Source of the DNA: Adiantum capillus-veneris
Taxonomy: Eukaryota; Streptophyta; Polypodiopsida; Polypodiales; Pteridaceae
Reading direction: 5' to 3'
Length of the DNA: 64,000 bases
Assembly (NCBI GenBank): GCA_014529385.2
Contig: CM043950.1
Span: forward strand, 75,273,935 to 75,337,934
The position numbers and the translations under genes are program-made. Each line of letters starts with the position of its first letter. Position 1 is the first letter of the stretch. The notes under the pieces are model-generated. The model worked only from the letters and a program-made list of their open reading frames with translations. It was not told the origin of the DNA and made no database searches. Shown here in pieces: positions 44,985 to 56,377 of this stretch.

Positions 44985-45903
44985 ATGAAAGAAGCGGTGG
45001 AAGCACATGAAGATAGCTCTACGGATGTCCATACAACATGGGAAATCACTTCTTCCTACTCAAGGTATGATGAATTTGCTCTTCTACATGTGGATAAAGA
45101 TGTACATGTTGTGTTGGAGAAGGAGGAGAAAGTGCAAGCCAATGTGCTAGATGAAATCCAAGTGGAGGAATCGAGGCCTACGGAAGTGTATATGGAGGTG
45201 AAGATGTTATGCAATTCCATGTTGATGGTTGTGCTTATTAAAGTTTCTATGGAGTGTGTCATAGTGGTGCAGGAGGTACGGAGTTTTGTTGTGAAAGATT
45301 AAGCAAGCTTGGCTTTTGAAGGAGACCAAGGCAGTGCAGTAGAGGATGATTCTCTATATTCTTTGGCAAGGAATGAAGTGGAAGAGCAGGCAGATGAAGC
45401 TCACAAAGCAATGGAGTTAGTTGATCTCAAAGGGCCAATTGACAATGAAGTGCTTGATGATGCTACGATTAAACATGAAGAGCAGGTGATAGAAGATTAT
45501 ATGGTAGAAGAGCTTCCAATGCAGCCAGTGTTCTCTATGGCACATAAAGAAGATTCTCAAGGTGTGTCCAAGATTTCCAAAGAGGTATGCAATTCATGGT
45601 TAAAAATTATGCTTTAAAGTGCAGTGGTGCAGTGTGTTATCTGCCAGCTACGGCTTCCCTTGAAAGAAGCTCCACTTTACATGGTTGGGAGGGAGGGTCA
45701 TTTTGTGTTTGTTGGCTGAAATGATGTGCTTGTAGAGCCTACTATGGTGAGAAGGCATGCTCATATTTGGAAGGCTGCAAAAGTGCTATGGGCTTATCGT
45801 GTCCATGGATGGCTACGTGCATGTGTGAAGCACTATTGGAGATTGTTACAGATAGATGGAAGAGAGAAAAACCAAGTGTTTGATCCAGAAGAAAAAATTA
45901 TGT
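44985..45903 (+). pseudogene. Decayed acidic reading frame of about 300 codons, unknown
   Basis: One plus-strand frame runs from ATG 44985 to TAG 45901-45903 with three internal stops (near 45300, 45615 and 45708). The first two thirds are rich in Glu, Asp and Val (VLEKEEKVQANVLDEIQVEE, KAMELVDLKGPIDNEV). The last third has ordinary composition (CVICQLRLPLKEAPLYMVG, AAKVLWAYRVHGWLRACV, LLQIDGREKNQVFDP). Just behind it is TAGGGGGTAGGGCAA, which resembles the polypurine tract of the Tat element. It may be the 3' part of an LTR element, but I cannot identify a domain. Confidence 0.4.
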
Positions 45904-47309
45904 AGGGGGTAGGGCAATCCACTTGAGCTTTTGTAGTAGGAAATAGGCGTGAACCTTTGTAAATATGGTACTGTTTTTTGGTTTTCTCTGTGTGTTGTCT
46001 AGGTTTGCAGTTTCTAGGCAAATAAAGTAGTTTTGTGGTTGAACATGAATGTTCAACAAGAGGATTGGGAAATGATCGTGCATCCAAAGTGTGTTGATGC
46101 TACAAAGAGTGCAAAGAAAATTTTTGTGGCTCTCAAAGGCATACCAAATGACGAGGCACATGTGAAGATCAAGGGCAGGCAAGGAGCAACGATTATGTAT
46201 GCTATATGTGTTTTTCACAGCCAGAATGCTCTATTATGGTGCATGTTAAATGATAATGTTCCAGGTGTTGAAAGTGCAAAAATGAGACTGCCATAGGTGG
46301 CCCTCAATATGATCTACAAGCTAGTTCAGATGGCTCATCAAACAGAGCCACAACATGCAAGATATGTCACTTTAAATTTGAAGTGCATTGCAGATTTGAG
46401 ACGGACAAGGTAGTTGATTCCAGGTGCTGAGGATTGGTCTCAATGTATGGATGTGAAGAGATCCACATGTGGAGTATGTCAATCTTTTCAAATAATCATT
46501 TGAATTCCTGGTTTTGCTAAGTTATCACCGGTCAAAGTTTCATTGAGGGCAGTTTTGACTCGGTATGGTCAACTTGGCCAGAGTTCCATCTAAGGTTTTG
46601 GAGATTTGCCAAGGTTTTGATCCAAATAACACAATATGTGAAGGCCACAAAAATTGATGGCATGTCAACCAAGATCTAGATAATCAACATACAAGCGGTT
46701 GAAGTTGGCAGCAGTTTCCAAGCCTCTTACACAAAACTGTAGTGAAATCAAGTTTGGGACAAAAAGGTTTTATTTGAAGTTTTTTGATAAACTTGGAAGT
46801 GTTTTTGAGGGAATTTTGGAGGGCGCGGCTGCCATGTGGGAGAGGTTTAACCCACATGTGAAAACGGAGTCTATGGGGGATGATATATAATGTGGACTGT
46901 GTAGTACTTTCTAGCAATGAGGCATGGAGCAAGAGCTCTTGAGCTCTCCTGTGATGGTGATCTTTGTTGGGCGCTCTGTAGTCATCAGCTCCCGTCATTG
47001 CTGGTGCAACTGATGCCGCATGCGACGGTGGTCGTGGAGTTTTGTAATGATGATGTTGCAGTGCCACTACAGCTGATCCCACGTGCCTCAAAGGGCCAAA
47101 ATCATTTGAATTGAGGGGGCTACTCACACATTGATGTCACGGTTCCGTGACATCCCTTGATGGGGTGTTCACGTGCCTTAGAGCCAAAGATTTCTCAGAA
47201 TAGCAAGCCTTGGTGCACAAGCAAAGTGGGAGCTAAAGAAAGAATAGTGGTTAAGCAAAATAGATGGAAGGTCTCACACGCCATATAGGGCTTGTGTTTT
47301 GATATGCTG
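45904..47309. other. Unassigned DNA before the second chromovirus
   Basis: May be the LTR or flank of the element represented by the frame at 44985. A perfect palindrome with 10-bp arms GATGTCACGG and a TT centre lies at 47133-47154. Short frames at 46033-46296 and 46699-46890 have no motif. Confidence 0.4.
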
Positions 47310-48898
47310 TGTCATAATAATCAATACCTAGCTCTCCTAAATGATTTTCTCATATTAAAATGATCATTTAATGTGGGGAAGGCCAGGGGAGAAAAAGCTA
47401 GAATATTGGTTAAGCTAGCAGACCGGCAGCAGTAGGGATCCAAAGGAGGGAAAATAGGGATCCAAAGGGGGGGCCATGTGCAAAAGAGCCATGTGCAACA
47501 ATGGACTAAAATGACCCTAAGGTTCAGCCCATTAAGACTTCCAAAATGCTAAGGTTCCAAAATTCAAAGGTTGTGTCCAAAGGTCAACCCTAGGGAAAAT
47601 TGGATGCTTTGTGTGTGCCCTAAAAGTCTTTGTACATCCCTACATGGGAGGGGGCGAGCCCTAAAGGTAGGGGATGAGAGAGAAATCCACACACACACAC
47701 ACATGTTCCCTTTACACAAAGGGAATGAGGGACACATGTCAGCTCCCTAGGCCAGATGCCCACAAGGAGTGCCCAATTTCTATTGGATGACGCTTGAAGT
47801 GGACCAATGAGAATTAAGCTAGATTAAATCTAGTTTAATTAATTTAAAAACATTTAATAAAAGAAACCAATGAGAATTAAGTCTCCTAGAAGACTATTGG
47901 GCAGTCTCCCAAGGGGTCCAATGAGCATTTAGGAGCCCCATGGCTTGCCTGATTCCTATTGGCCAGGAGGCAAAGGGGTCCAATGAGAGTTTAGTTTAAT
48001 TATTTAATTACCTAAATCTCTCACAAAAGGGGAAAGGGGGACACATGTCAGAAGGCTATCACTTATGCTGCTTAATTGTAATGGCTTGACTTGGGGAGGG
48101 CCAATGAGGCTTCAGCAAGAGAAATTAGCAAGAGGGCTCGCCCAAGAGAGAGAGGGGGCTGATTTTTTTGCAAGGAATTATCACACACACACTCACACAA
48201 GCTCATGTGTGAAGAAAGAGAAGACTATCTCTTCCCAAGCTTTAATGGAGAACTCATCACCTACTCCAAGCTTGTGAGATAGAAGCCTACATCAACACTC
48301 TCTTGGCATGTGGATGCAAATCCAACCAAGAGCCAAGCTTCAATGCATGCTCATCTCCTCTACCAAGCTAATTACTAAGCTAATCTATGCTACATATGAG
48401 TGATTATGTGAGGAGATGTACATCTTTCTCGTAAGATACTCCTTCTTCCTCTCAATCTACTCTCATACCCTACTAGCTCTCACCATCTTCAAAGGTGTGT
48501 GAGGTCTTGGGTCTGAGAACGGGGATAATTCAAGTTGTGTTTGTTAAGTGTTTTGCTTAGTGCATGAAGTTTCCATCTTCATTGCACTAGCTAGTCTTGA
48601 AGGAACACAAAGAATTGTATTGTACAATGTCTCTCTTGATGGGAGAAACCATAATACAAAGCCTTTTGGAGGGGGGACCGGCTCCATGAAAATCCGGTCC
48701 TCAACGGTTGTCAATAGCTTAATTTTCTCTATCTTTTGAAAGTATTGTCGATGCTATCTAACTAGGTGTTATGCTTTTTGTTGCTCTCTCCACCCAAGCA
48801 CTCTTGTAATTCTCATTAGGAATCTATTCTAGTGAAATGCCCACTATGTTCATGCTAATTTTTGCTACACATAAGCTATTAGGCCATTAAATGTTACA
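47310..48898 (+). repeat. 5' LTR of the second chromovirus
   Basis: Starts TGTCATAATAATC, ends GGCCATTAAATGTTACA. Carries the same ATTGG/CCAAT modules as the inner element. Confidence 0.94.
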
Positions 48899-49412
48899 TT
48901 GATATCAGAGCTCAAAGTTTCTCTTTTCCTACTCAAGAAGGGAGGTCCTCAAGCTAGCTACAAATGGTTGGTATTATTAATTGCCTGTGAGTAAGTAGAA
49001 TAGGGATTTTTCAGCCTTGTAGTGCGCCTGCCTTCGTGCAGTTAACGGGGCATCACCGTCGAGAGCTATGGTCTTAATAGTGGAGTCCTACGGGGCCTGC
49101 TTACGGCTAGAATAGCGATTTTTCAGCCTTGTAGTGCGCCTGCCTTCGTGCAGTTAACGGGGCATCACCGTCGAGAGCTATGGTCTTAATAGTGGAGTCC
49201 TACGGGGCTTGCTTACGGCTTAACCACTATTGAGCTATTAGAAGCTTGACAGGAGCCGGTGCTGTTTTGGTGTCGAAAGACCCTCCCTTCTATTCCTTGC
49301 AATTAATGGTATTCGAGCCGCGGGTACAGTAGCTTGAGTGCTTTTTCTAATGGGGTAAAGAGGAGTAGCAACTAGGGCTTGAAGTTCCAAAGTACACCTA
49401 AAAGTTGTTAGA
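48899..49412 (+). other. Primer site and leader, with a 112-bp tandem duplication
   Basis: TTGATATCAGAGCTCAAAG at 48899-48917 is the initiator-Met primer site with one change. A block starting TAGAATAG at 48996 is repeated at 49108-49219. The inner element has it only once. Confidence 0.88.
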
Positions 49413-50660
49413 ATGGCTGACAATAGTAAACAGAGTGAAATTAATGTTGATAACTTTGATTTTGCTCATGAGCAAGCTACTAATGATGCTTCAATGCTTG
49501 TTAACTATCTTGTTTCTAGGCTTCAACAAGCCATGGGCAATCCATCTCTCCAAAGTGAAGTGCAATGGCATCTCCGTGCTCACGGGATTCTCCAAGCTCA
49601 TCACCATGACGAGAGAACACCTAGGAAGCCTCCTTGTGAGACTACCAAAATAGGTCTCTCTCCGATTCGGGAAGAATAAGAGAATCCATATGAAGGGCTC
49701 AAGAATTTACTTCTTGATGATGCATCTACTTCCCAAAGGAGAACTCAAGAGCCTCCACTAAAGGAACGAGAAAGAAGCCAGTCTCCCGCCACCTCGGCGG
49801 AGATGGCTCCACGAAGACGGTGGGCTAAACGCTCTCCATCACCACCAAAGCGGAGAAGACCATCACACTCTTCTCCACTCCATAATTCAAAGAGGGATGA
49901 TAAAAAGCAAGAGAAGAAAAAGGCGAGAAAGAGGACACCCTCTTCTCCATCTTCTTCATCCTCTTCCTCTTATGAAAGCTATGGTGAAGACGACAAAGAT
50001 CAAGACAAGAAAAAGGCGAGAAAGAGGTCACCCTCTTCTCCACCTTCTTCAAATTCTTCACCTTCTGAAGAAAGTGATGGTGCAACCTTTGAACCATCAA
50101 AAAGAAGAGGCCATAGAAAATCCTATGCTGCATGGAAGAGGTCGTCCAAGTTGAAGAAATTCAAAGAGGGAGGGAAGAGCATCTCTTTCCTTACCTATGA
50201 TGGTACCTTTGGTGCTATGGACAAAGTCTTGGCCTTTATCCAACAATTCGATGCGGCGTTTGGAGATGAGGGCTTCACGGAGTCCTCTAAGCTATGCCAT
50301 GTAGCTATGCACTTTCAAAAGTCCGCCAGACAATGGTGGTCTAGCCTACAAGCCAACGGTGAATCTCCACGAACATGGAAAGATTTAAGAGCTTCCATTA
50401 TGAAGCAGTTTTTGGCCACCGCTACCAAAGACAAAGTACTCAACAAATGGCGAAGCTTAAAGCTCTCTCCCAATGAATCTATCCACAAATATGTAGACAA
50501 GTTTTGGGACCTACAACTCAAAGCCACTGTCTTCAAAAAGTTGGATTTTGGAGAGCAAAAGCAACAATTTTGTGTGGGCTTAACCGAAGAAATGGCGGAG
50601 TATGTCAACTCCCAAAGACCACGTACCATATCGGCGGTAATACACCACACTATGGTCGCC
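49413..50660 (+). pseudogene. gag: Gag of the second chromovirus
   Basis: Starts MADNSKQSEINVDNFDF. TAA at 49677-49679 replaces a Glu codon of the inner copy. The frame goes on to about 50660 through the basic Ser-rich repeats and the gag domain (FIQQFDAAFGDEG). About four extra bases in GCCTCTCTCTCGAATC then shift the frame before the zinc knuckle. Confidence 0.86.
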
Positions 50661-52741
50661 TCTCTCTCGAATCAATTTCCAAACGGGGGCAAAAAGAAAT
50701 AATAAGCCCCCGGAAAACAAGGGTTCCAATGAGCCTAAGGGGAAGGACAATGTCCAAAAGTCTCCTAAGGGCAACTCCAACAAAGCTAAAGAGAAGGGAG
50801 TTTACAAAGGTAAGAATAAACTCTCTCCTGAAGAGCTTGAGCGTTATCTTAAGGATAACCGGTGTCTCAAGTGCGGCGAACAAGGGCATGCGTACCGCGC
50901 TTGTCCCCAAAAGAACAACCGCCAAGATCCTCCTAGAGCTTCCTTGGTTGAAATCCAAGAGGAGGAGACTCACCAAACTCACCACAAAGGATCTCCTCTA
51001 TGCCATGCTTGGGGAAAGGTAAGAGAACATGATGCTTTTATTCTCTTTGACCTTGGTTCTACTCACAATTTTATATCTATAGAGTTGGCCACCAAGCTAG
51101 GAATACAATCCTACGAGATGGGAGATGTCCTACCCGCAGACAGTGCCTTCAAGGGGCAAGAAGCTTCAGTCACTCCCTTAATCGGGAAATTGAGGCTTCA
51201 TGTCCAAGGCTATGTGGACAAAGAGGACTTCTTGATCTCTCCTCTCAAGCATGAGGATGTAATCCTAGGGGCACCATGGTTTGACCGCCTAGCTGCCGAT
51301 GTTAAATTTCCTCAAAGGAGAATCTCCTTTAAGTTCAGGGGAAAAGACATGTATATAGATGCTAACGAAATGGGTAACACTATCCCCATTGTACATACAC
51401 CAGCTTTCAACAAGTCAATAAAGAGCTCTATTTCCGTGTACATGATTTTTGTTAAAGACTCTCAAAATGAACCTAATGCTTTAGCAAAAGAAAATAAAAG
51501 CAACCAAAAGGAATTAGAGTTATCCAATTTTCTCAAGGGGTTTCAAGATTTTTTTATTCACGACATCCCTTGTGAGCTACCTCCTAAACGAGGTAATGAT
51601 GACCATGCAATTGAACTTCTTCCAGGAAGTTCACCGCCTAATAAACCTCCTTATAGAGTTTCTCAAGCTCAACAAGAGGAGATTATGCGGCAAGTGCATG
51701 AGTTAGTTGAGAAGGGTATGGTTAGGCCAAGCTCATCTCCATTTTGCTCACCTGTGCTATTAGTGCAAAAGAAAGATGGCACATATCGTATGTGTGTCGA
51801 ATATAGAGCACTAAATAGGATCACTATCAAGAATAGGTTTCCCGTTCCACGGGTAGAAGACCTATTTGATAAGCTACAAGGATCGACCTACTTCAGTAGG
51901 GTTGACCTAAAAAGTGGCTATCATCAAATAAGGTTAGTTGATCAAGACATTGTAAAGACCGCATTTCGTACTACATTTGGTCTTTACGAATACATTGTCA
52001 TGCCTTTTGGCTTGACCAATGCACCAGCCACATTCAACCGCTTGATGGAGAAGCTGTTCAGGCCTCATCGAACCTTCACTGGAGTGTTCTTTGATGATAT
52101 TATCATCTACTCTAATTCATTGGAGGAACACAAGCAACACCTCCAGGTAATATTTCAATTTTTAAGAGAGAATAAACTTTATGTTAATCGAAAGAAAAGT
52201 GAATTTTTCTTGCAAGAGATTCAGTATTTAGGTCACATTATCTCTCAAGATGGCATCCAAATGGATCCATCCAAGTTAGAGGTAATAAAAGGATGGCCTA
52301 AACCAAGGAATCTTCATGAACTAAGAAGCTTCATAGGTATGTGTGCATACTATAGACGCTTCATAGAAAAGTTCTCACAAATTGCGGGACCATTACATGA
52401 CCTAACAAAGAAAAGCGTTAGGTATATACATGGTCTACTAAGGATAACAATGATTGCGGGACCATTTCATGACCTAACAAAGAAAAGCGTTAGGTATACA
52501 TGGTCTACTAAGGATAACAATGATTTCGAAAAGCTTATCTCTCAACCTGTGCTTACACTACTGGATCTCTCAAAACCATTTGAGGTCCAATGCGATGCTT
52601 GTGGTGATTGCCTTGGAGCTGTTTTGCTCCAAGAAGGGCACGCCATAGGCTATGAGAGTCGAAGGCTTGACCATGTTGAGCAAGCTCTAGGCATATATGA
52701 AAAGGAACTCCTTGCAGTTCTACATGCCTTAGACTCATGGG
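50661..52741 (+). pseudogene. Zinc knuckle, protease, RT and RNase H of the second chromovirus
   Basis: In the frame after the shift there is a CCHC knuckle CLKCGEQGHAYRAC (about 50865-50906), a protease motif FDLGSTHNFIS, and complete RT motifs (VDLKSGYHQIR, MPFGLTNAPATF, FFDDIIIYS). An in-frame 24-residue duplication (repeat of IAGP...HDLTKK) lies between RT and RNase H, followed by a four-codon deletion. RNase H contains FEVQCDACGDCLGAVL. One extra G in TGGGAAGAAC (52738-52745) shifts the frame near its end. The gag-protease to RT junction is intact here, unlike in the inner element. Confidence 0.86.
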
Positions 52742-54412
52742 AAGAACTATTTATTGGGGACTCCTTTCATTCTGCGAACGGATCACCAAAGTCTTAAGTA
52801 CTTCATGACGCAGACCAAGCTCTCCGACAAACAAATGAGGTGGACAAATTTCCTTTTACAATTTCATTTTCATATTGCTCACATTGCTGGCAAGCATAAT
52901 CAAGTAGTTGATGCACTCTCAAGACGGCCGAGAGTGAATGCAGTTTCCATAGCAACTCACAATGATCTATCTTCAATGATAGATGAGTATGCTATTGATC
53001 CCGATTTTAGAGATGTGATTTCAGCCCTTGCATTAGGGAAGAAAGAAGAACCATTTACTTTACAAGATGGTTATCTTCTCTATGGCAATAGACTATGCGT
53101 TACTAACTCACCACGTGAGAAAGTAATGTATGAATCTCATGCTCCACCTTATGCAGGGCATAGAGGGATTCAGTCTACCTTAAAGGGAATTGAAACATAT
53201 TTCTATTGGCCTACCATGAAAGTGAACATACAAGAGTATGTTTCCAAATGTGTGGTATGCCAAAAGACAAAATTTGATAGAGGGAAGCAACTTGGATTGC
53301 TTCAACCCTTGCCAATCCCTAATTCACCATGGGAGAGCATATCCATGGATTTTATCTTTGGATTGCCCAAGTCTATCCTTGGGAATACGGGAATATGGAT
53401 GATAGTAGACAGGTTTAGTAAACAAGCTCATTTTATACCTGTCAAAAAGACTATCAAAGCCCATCAAATGGCAACCCTCTTTATTTCACAAATTTTCAAG
53501 TACCATGGCTTGCCCATGTCCATAGTGTCAGATAGAGATCCTAGAATGACCAGTAATTTCTGGAAGGGTCTCTTTGAGAATTTAGGAACAAGGCTAAACT
53601 TCTCTTCAGCCTATCATCCACAAACTGATGGCCAAAGTGAAATAGCTAACCTAACCATTCTCGATCTACTAAAAGCCTATGTAACGGAAGTAGATCAAAG
53701 ATCCCAATGGGAGAAGTACTTACCCTTAGTGGAGTATGCTTACAATAACACTGTACATACTTCCACGGGAAAAGCACCTTTCGAGGTAATTGAGGGAAGA
53801 TCAAAAAGTCCCTTGCTACTTAAGGTACATGGGAAGATCTTCGCTGTAGATGAGTATAGCCGAGACCTACAAGAATCTTTCCAAAAGATTAAGGATGCTA
53901 TCTCTATCTCACAGCAAAGGCAAAAGGCTGCTACTGACAAGCACAAAAGAGCCCAAGCCTTTAAAGAAAACGATTGGGTCTTGTTAAAGTTTCCCAAGGC
54001 TCGATTAAGGCACACAACGGGCAAGAATCCTACGGGTCACCAAAAGTACTATGCTAAACTAGCAAAAAGGTACTATGGTCCCTTTCAGATTCTTAGGCCA
54101 ATCAATGAGATGGCCTATCAACTCAAGTTTCCCAATCATTGGCTCATACACAATGCTTTGCATGTGAGCCTATTAAAGCCTTACAAAGGAGAGCCACCTC
54201 AAGACCCACCGGAGATCGAGGACCAAGAAGAGGTGCTGCAGCCCGAGTCCATTCTCCGACATGAAGACAAGGTACTAAGAGGCGATAAGACTATCCAACA
54301 ATATCTTATTAAGTTTAAGAATTATCCTTTTGAAGATGCTAGATGGATGCAAGGCATACAATTAAAGGATAACCTAAACCTTGTCAATGCTTACAATGCT
54401 TCCCAAGAGTAA
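52742..54412 (+). CDS. RNase H end, integrase and chromodomain, uninterrupted
   Basis: An open frame of about 550 codons. It has the end of RNase H (HIAHIAGKHNQVVDALSRRP), H2C2 (HAPPYAGH, CVVCQK; ~128-170), DDE residues in MDFIFGLP (~198), SDRDPRM (~258) and QSEIAN (~293), the GPF region (RYYGPFQILRPINE), and a C-terminal chromodomain (PESILRHEDKVLRG, YLIKFKNYPFEDARW; ~496-545). No stop occurs before 54410-54412. It is a part of pol, not an independent gene, and would need the upstream frames. The CGA and CAG codons that are stops in the inner copy are normal here. Confidence 0.86.
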   Translation, partial: KNYLLGTPFILRTDHQSLKYFMTQTKLSDKQMRWTNFLLQFHFHIAHIAGKHNQVVDALSRRPRVNAVSIATHNDLSSMIDEYAIDPDFRDVISALALGKKEEPFTLQDGYLLYGNRLCVTNSPREKVMYESHAPPYAGHRGIQSTLKGIETYFYWPTMKVNIQEYVSKCVVCQKTKFDRGKQLGLLQPLPIPNSPWESISMDFIFGLPKSILGNTGIWMIVDRFSKQAHFIPVKKTIKAHQMATLFISQIFKYHGLPMSIVSDRDPRMTSNFWKGLFENLGTRLNFSSAYHPQTDGQSEIANLTILDLLKAYVTEVDQRSQWEKYLPLVEYAYNNTVHTSTGKAPFEVIEGRSKSPLLLKVHGKIFAVDEYSRDLQESFQKIKDAISISQQRQKAATDKHKRAQAFKENDWVLLKFPKARLRHTTGKNPTGHQKYYAKLAKRYYGPFQILRPINEMAYQLKFPNHWLIHNALHVSLLKPYKGEPPQDPPEIEDQEEVLQPESILRHEDKVLRGDKTIQQYLIKFKNYPFEDARWMQGIQLKDNLNLVNAYNASQE

Positions 54413-54768
54413 GCAAATGTACAAAATGTTAAAAATGAACAAAATTTTTGTCTTATAAGACTCTCTTTTTCTTTATTTGTGCACAAACATGAAGTAGTAT
54501 GCATGCTTAGATCAAGTTTGCGGAGACGACGTCTCCCAAACACCAAGTAGATCTTGTCACTCTACTATGGAAGACTGATAGGACTAATGTGCAGACATGC
54601 TTGCGGCAGCCTCAGGCTCTCAAGCGCCAAATGGACTAGTCATCCATTATGGAATGATGTCGTAGGGTAACATAGGGATCCTCTACCCGCTAAGAAAAGG
54701 ACTCATGAACATGCTTTATCTTCTCTACACCATAGTTGAGGACGACTATGATTTCAAGAGAGAGGTAA
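54413..54768 (+). other. 3' untranslated region and polypurine tract
   Basis: CAAGAGAGAGGTAA lies directly before the 3' LTR. The rest is noncoding and matches 17787-18143 of the inner element. Confidence 0.8.
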
Positions 54769-56377
54769 TGTCATAATAATCAATATCTAATTCTCCTAAA
54801 TGATTTTCTCATCTTAAACTGATCATTTAATGTGGGGAAGGCCAGGGGAGAAAAAGCTAGAATATTGGTTAAGATACCAGACCGGCCACAGTAGGGATCC
54901 AAAGGAGGGAAAATAGGGATCCAAAAGGGGGGCCATGTGCAAAAGAGCCATGTGAAACAATGGACTAAAAAGACCCTAAGGTTCAGCCCATTAAGACTTC
55001 CAAAATGTTAAGGTTCCAAAATGCTAAGGTTCCAAAATTCAAAGGTTGTGTCCAAAGGTCAACCCTAGGAAAAATTGGATGCTTTGTGTGTGCCCTAAAA
55101 GTCTTTGCACATCCCTACATGGGAGGGGGCGAGCCCTAAAGGTAGGGGATGAGAGAGAAATCCACACACACACACACAGAGGTTCCCTTTACACAAAGGG
55201 AATGAGGGACACATGTCAGCTCCCTAGGCCAGATGCCCACAAGGTGTGCCCAATTTCTATTGGATGACCCTTGAAGTGGACCAATGATAATTAAGCTAGA
55301 GTAAATCTAGTTTAATTAATTTAAAAACATTTAATAAAAGAAACCAATGAGAATTAAGTCTCCTAGAAGACTATTGGGCAGTCTCCCAAGGGGTCCAATG
55401 AGCATTCAGGAGCCCCATGGCTTTGTCTGATTCCTATTGGCCAGGAGGCAAAGGGGTCCAATGAGAGTTTAGTTTAATTATTTAATTACCTAAAGCTCTC
55501 ATAAAAGGGGAAAGGGGGACACATGTCAGAAGTCTATCACTTATGCTGCTTAATTGTAATTGGCTTGACTTGGGGAGGGCCAATGAGGCTTCAGCAAGAG
55601 CTATTAGCAAGAGGGCTCGCCCAAGAGAGAGAGGGGGCTGATTTTTTTGCAAGGCATTATCACACACACACACTCACACAAGCTCATGTGTGAAGAAAGA
55701 GAAGACTATCTCTTCCCAAGCTTTAATGGAGAACTCATCACCTACTCCAAGCTTGTGAGAGAGAAGCCTACATCAACACTCTCTTGGCATGTGGATGCAA
55801 ATCCAACCAAGAGCCAAGCTTCAATGCATGCTCATCTCCTCTACCAAGCTAATTACTAAGCTAATCTATGCTACATGTGAGTGATTATGTGAGGAGATGT
55901 ACATCTTTCTCGTAAGATACTCCTTCTTCCTCTCAATCTACTCTCATACCCTGCTAGCTCTCACCATCTTCAAAGGTGTGTGAGGTCTTGGGTCTGAGAA
56001 CGGGGATAATTCAAGTTGTGTTTGTTAAGTGTTTTGCTTAGTGCATGAAGTTTCCATCTTCATTGCACTAGCTAGTCTTGAAGGAACACAAAGAATTGTA
56101 TTGTACAATGTCTCTCTTGATGGGAGAAACCATAATACAAAGCCTTTTGGAGGGGGGACCGGCTCCATGAAAATCCGGTCCTCAACGGTTGTCAATAGCT
56201 TAATTTTCTCTCTTTTGAAAGTATTGTCGATGCTATCTAACTAGGTGTTATGCTTTTTGTTGCTCTCTCCACCCAAGCACTCTTGTAATTCTCATTAGGA
56301 ATCTATTCTAATGAAATGCCCACTATGTTCATGCTAATTTCCGCTACACATAAGTTATTAGGCCATTAAATGTTACA
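54769..56377 (+). repeat. 3' LTR of the second chromovirus
   Basis: Longer than the 5' LTR by 20 bp. Part of the difference is a 16-bp tandem duplication (CCAAAATG TTAAGGTT) near 55001-55032. Confidence 0.94.

Larger units (their letters stand above)
47310..56377 (+). mobile_element. Second chromovirus of the same family
   Basis: About 9.07 kb on the plus strand, with LTRs of 1589 and 1609 bp. Gene order is as in the inner element. Lesions differ: TAA in gag (49677-49679), about four extra bases near 50661, one extra base near 52741, and a 72-bp in-frame tandem duplication at 52381-52524. The primer site has TTGATATC in place of TTGGTATC. The flanking pentamers TGCTG and GGTTG do not match, so a target duplication is not evident. 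Confidence 0.93.
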
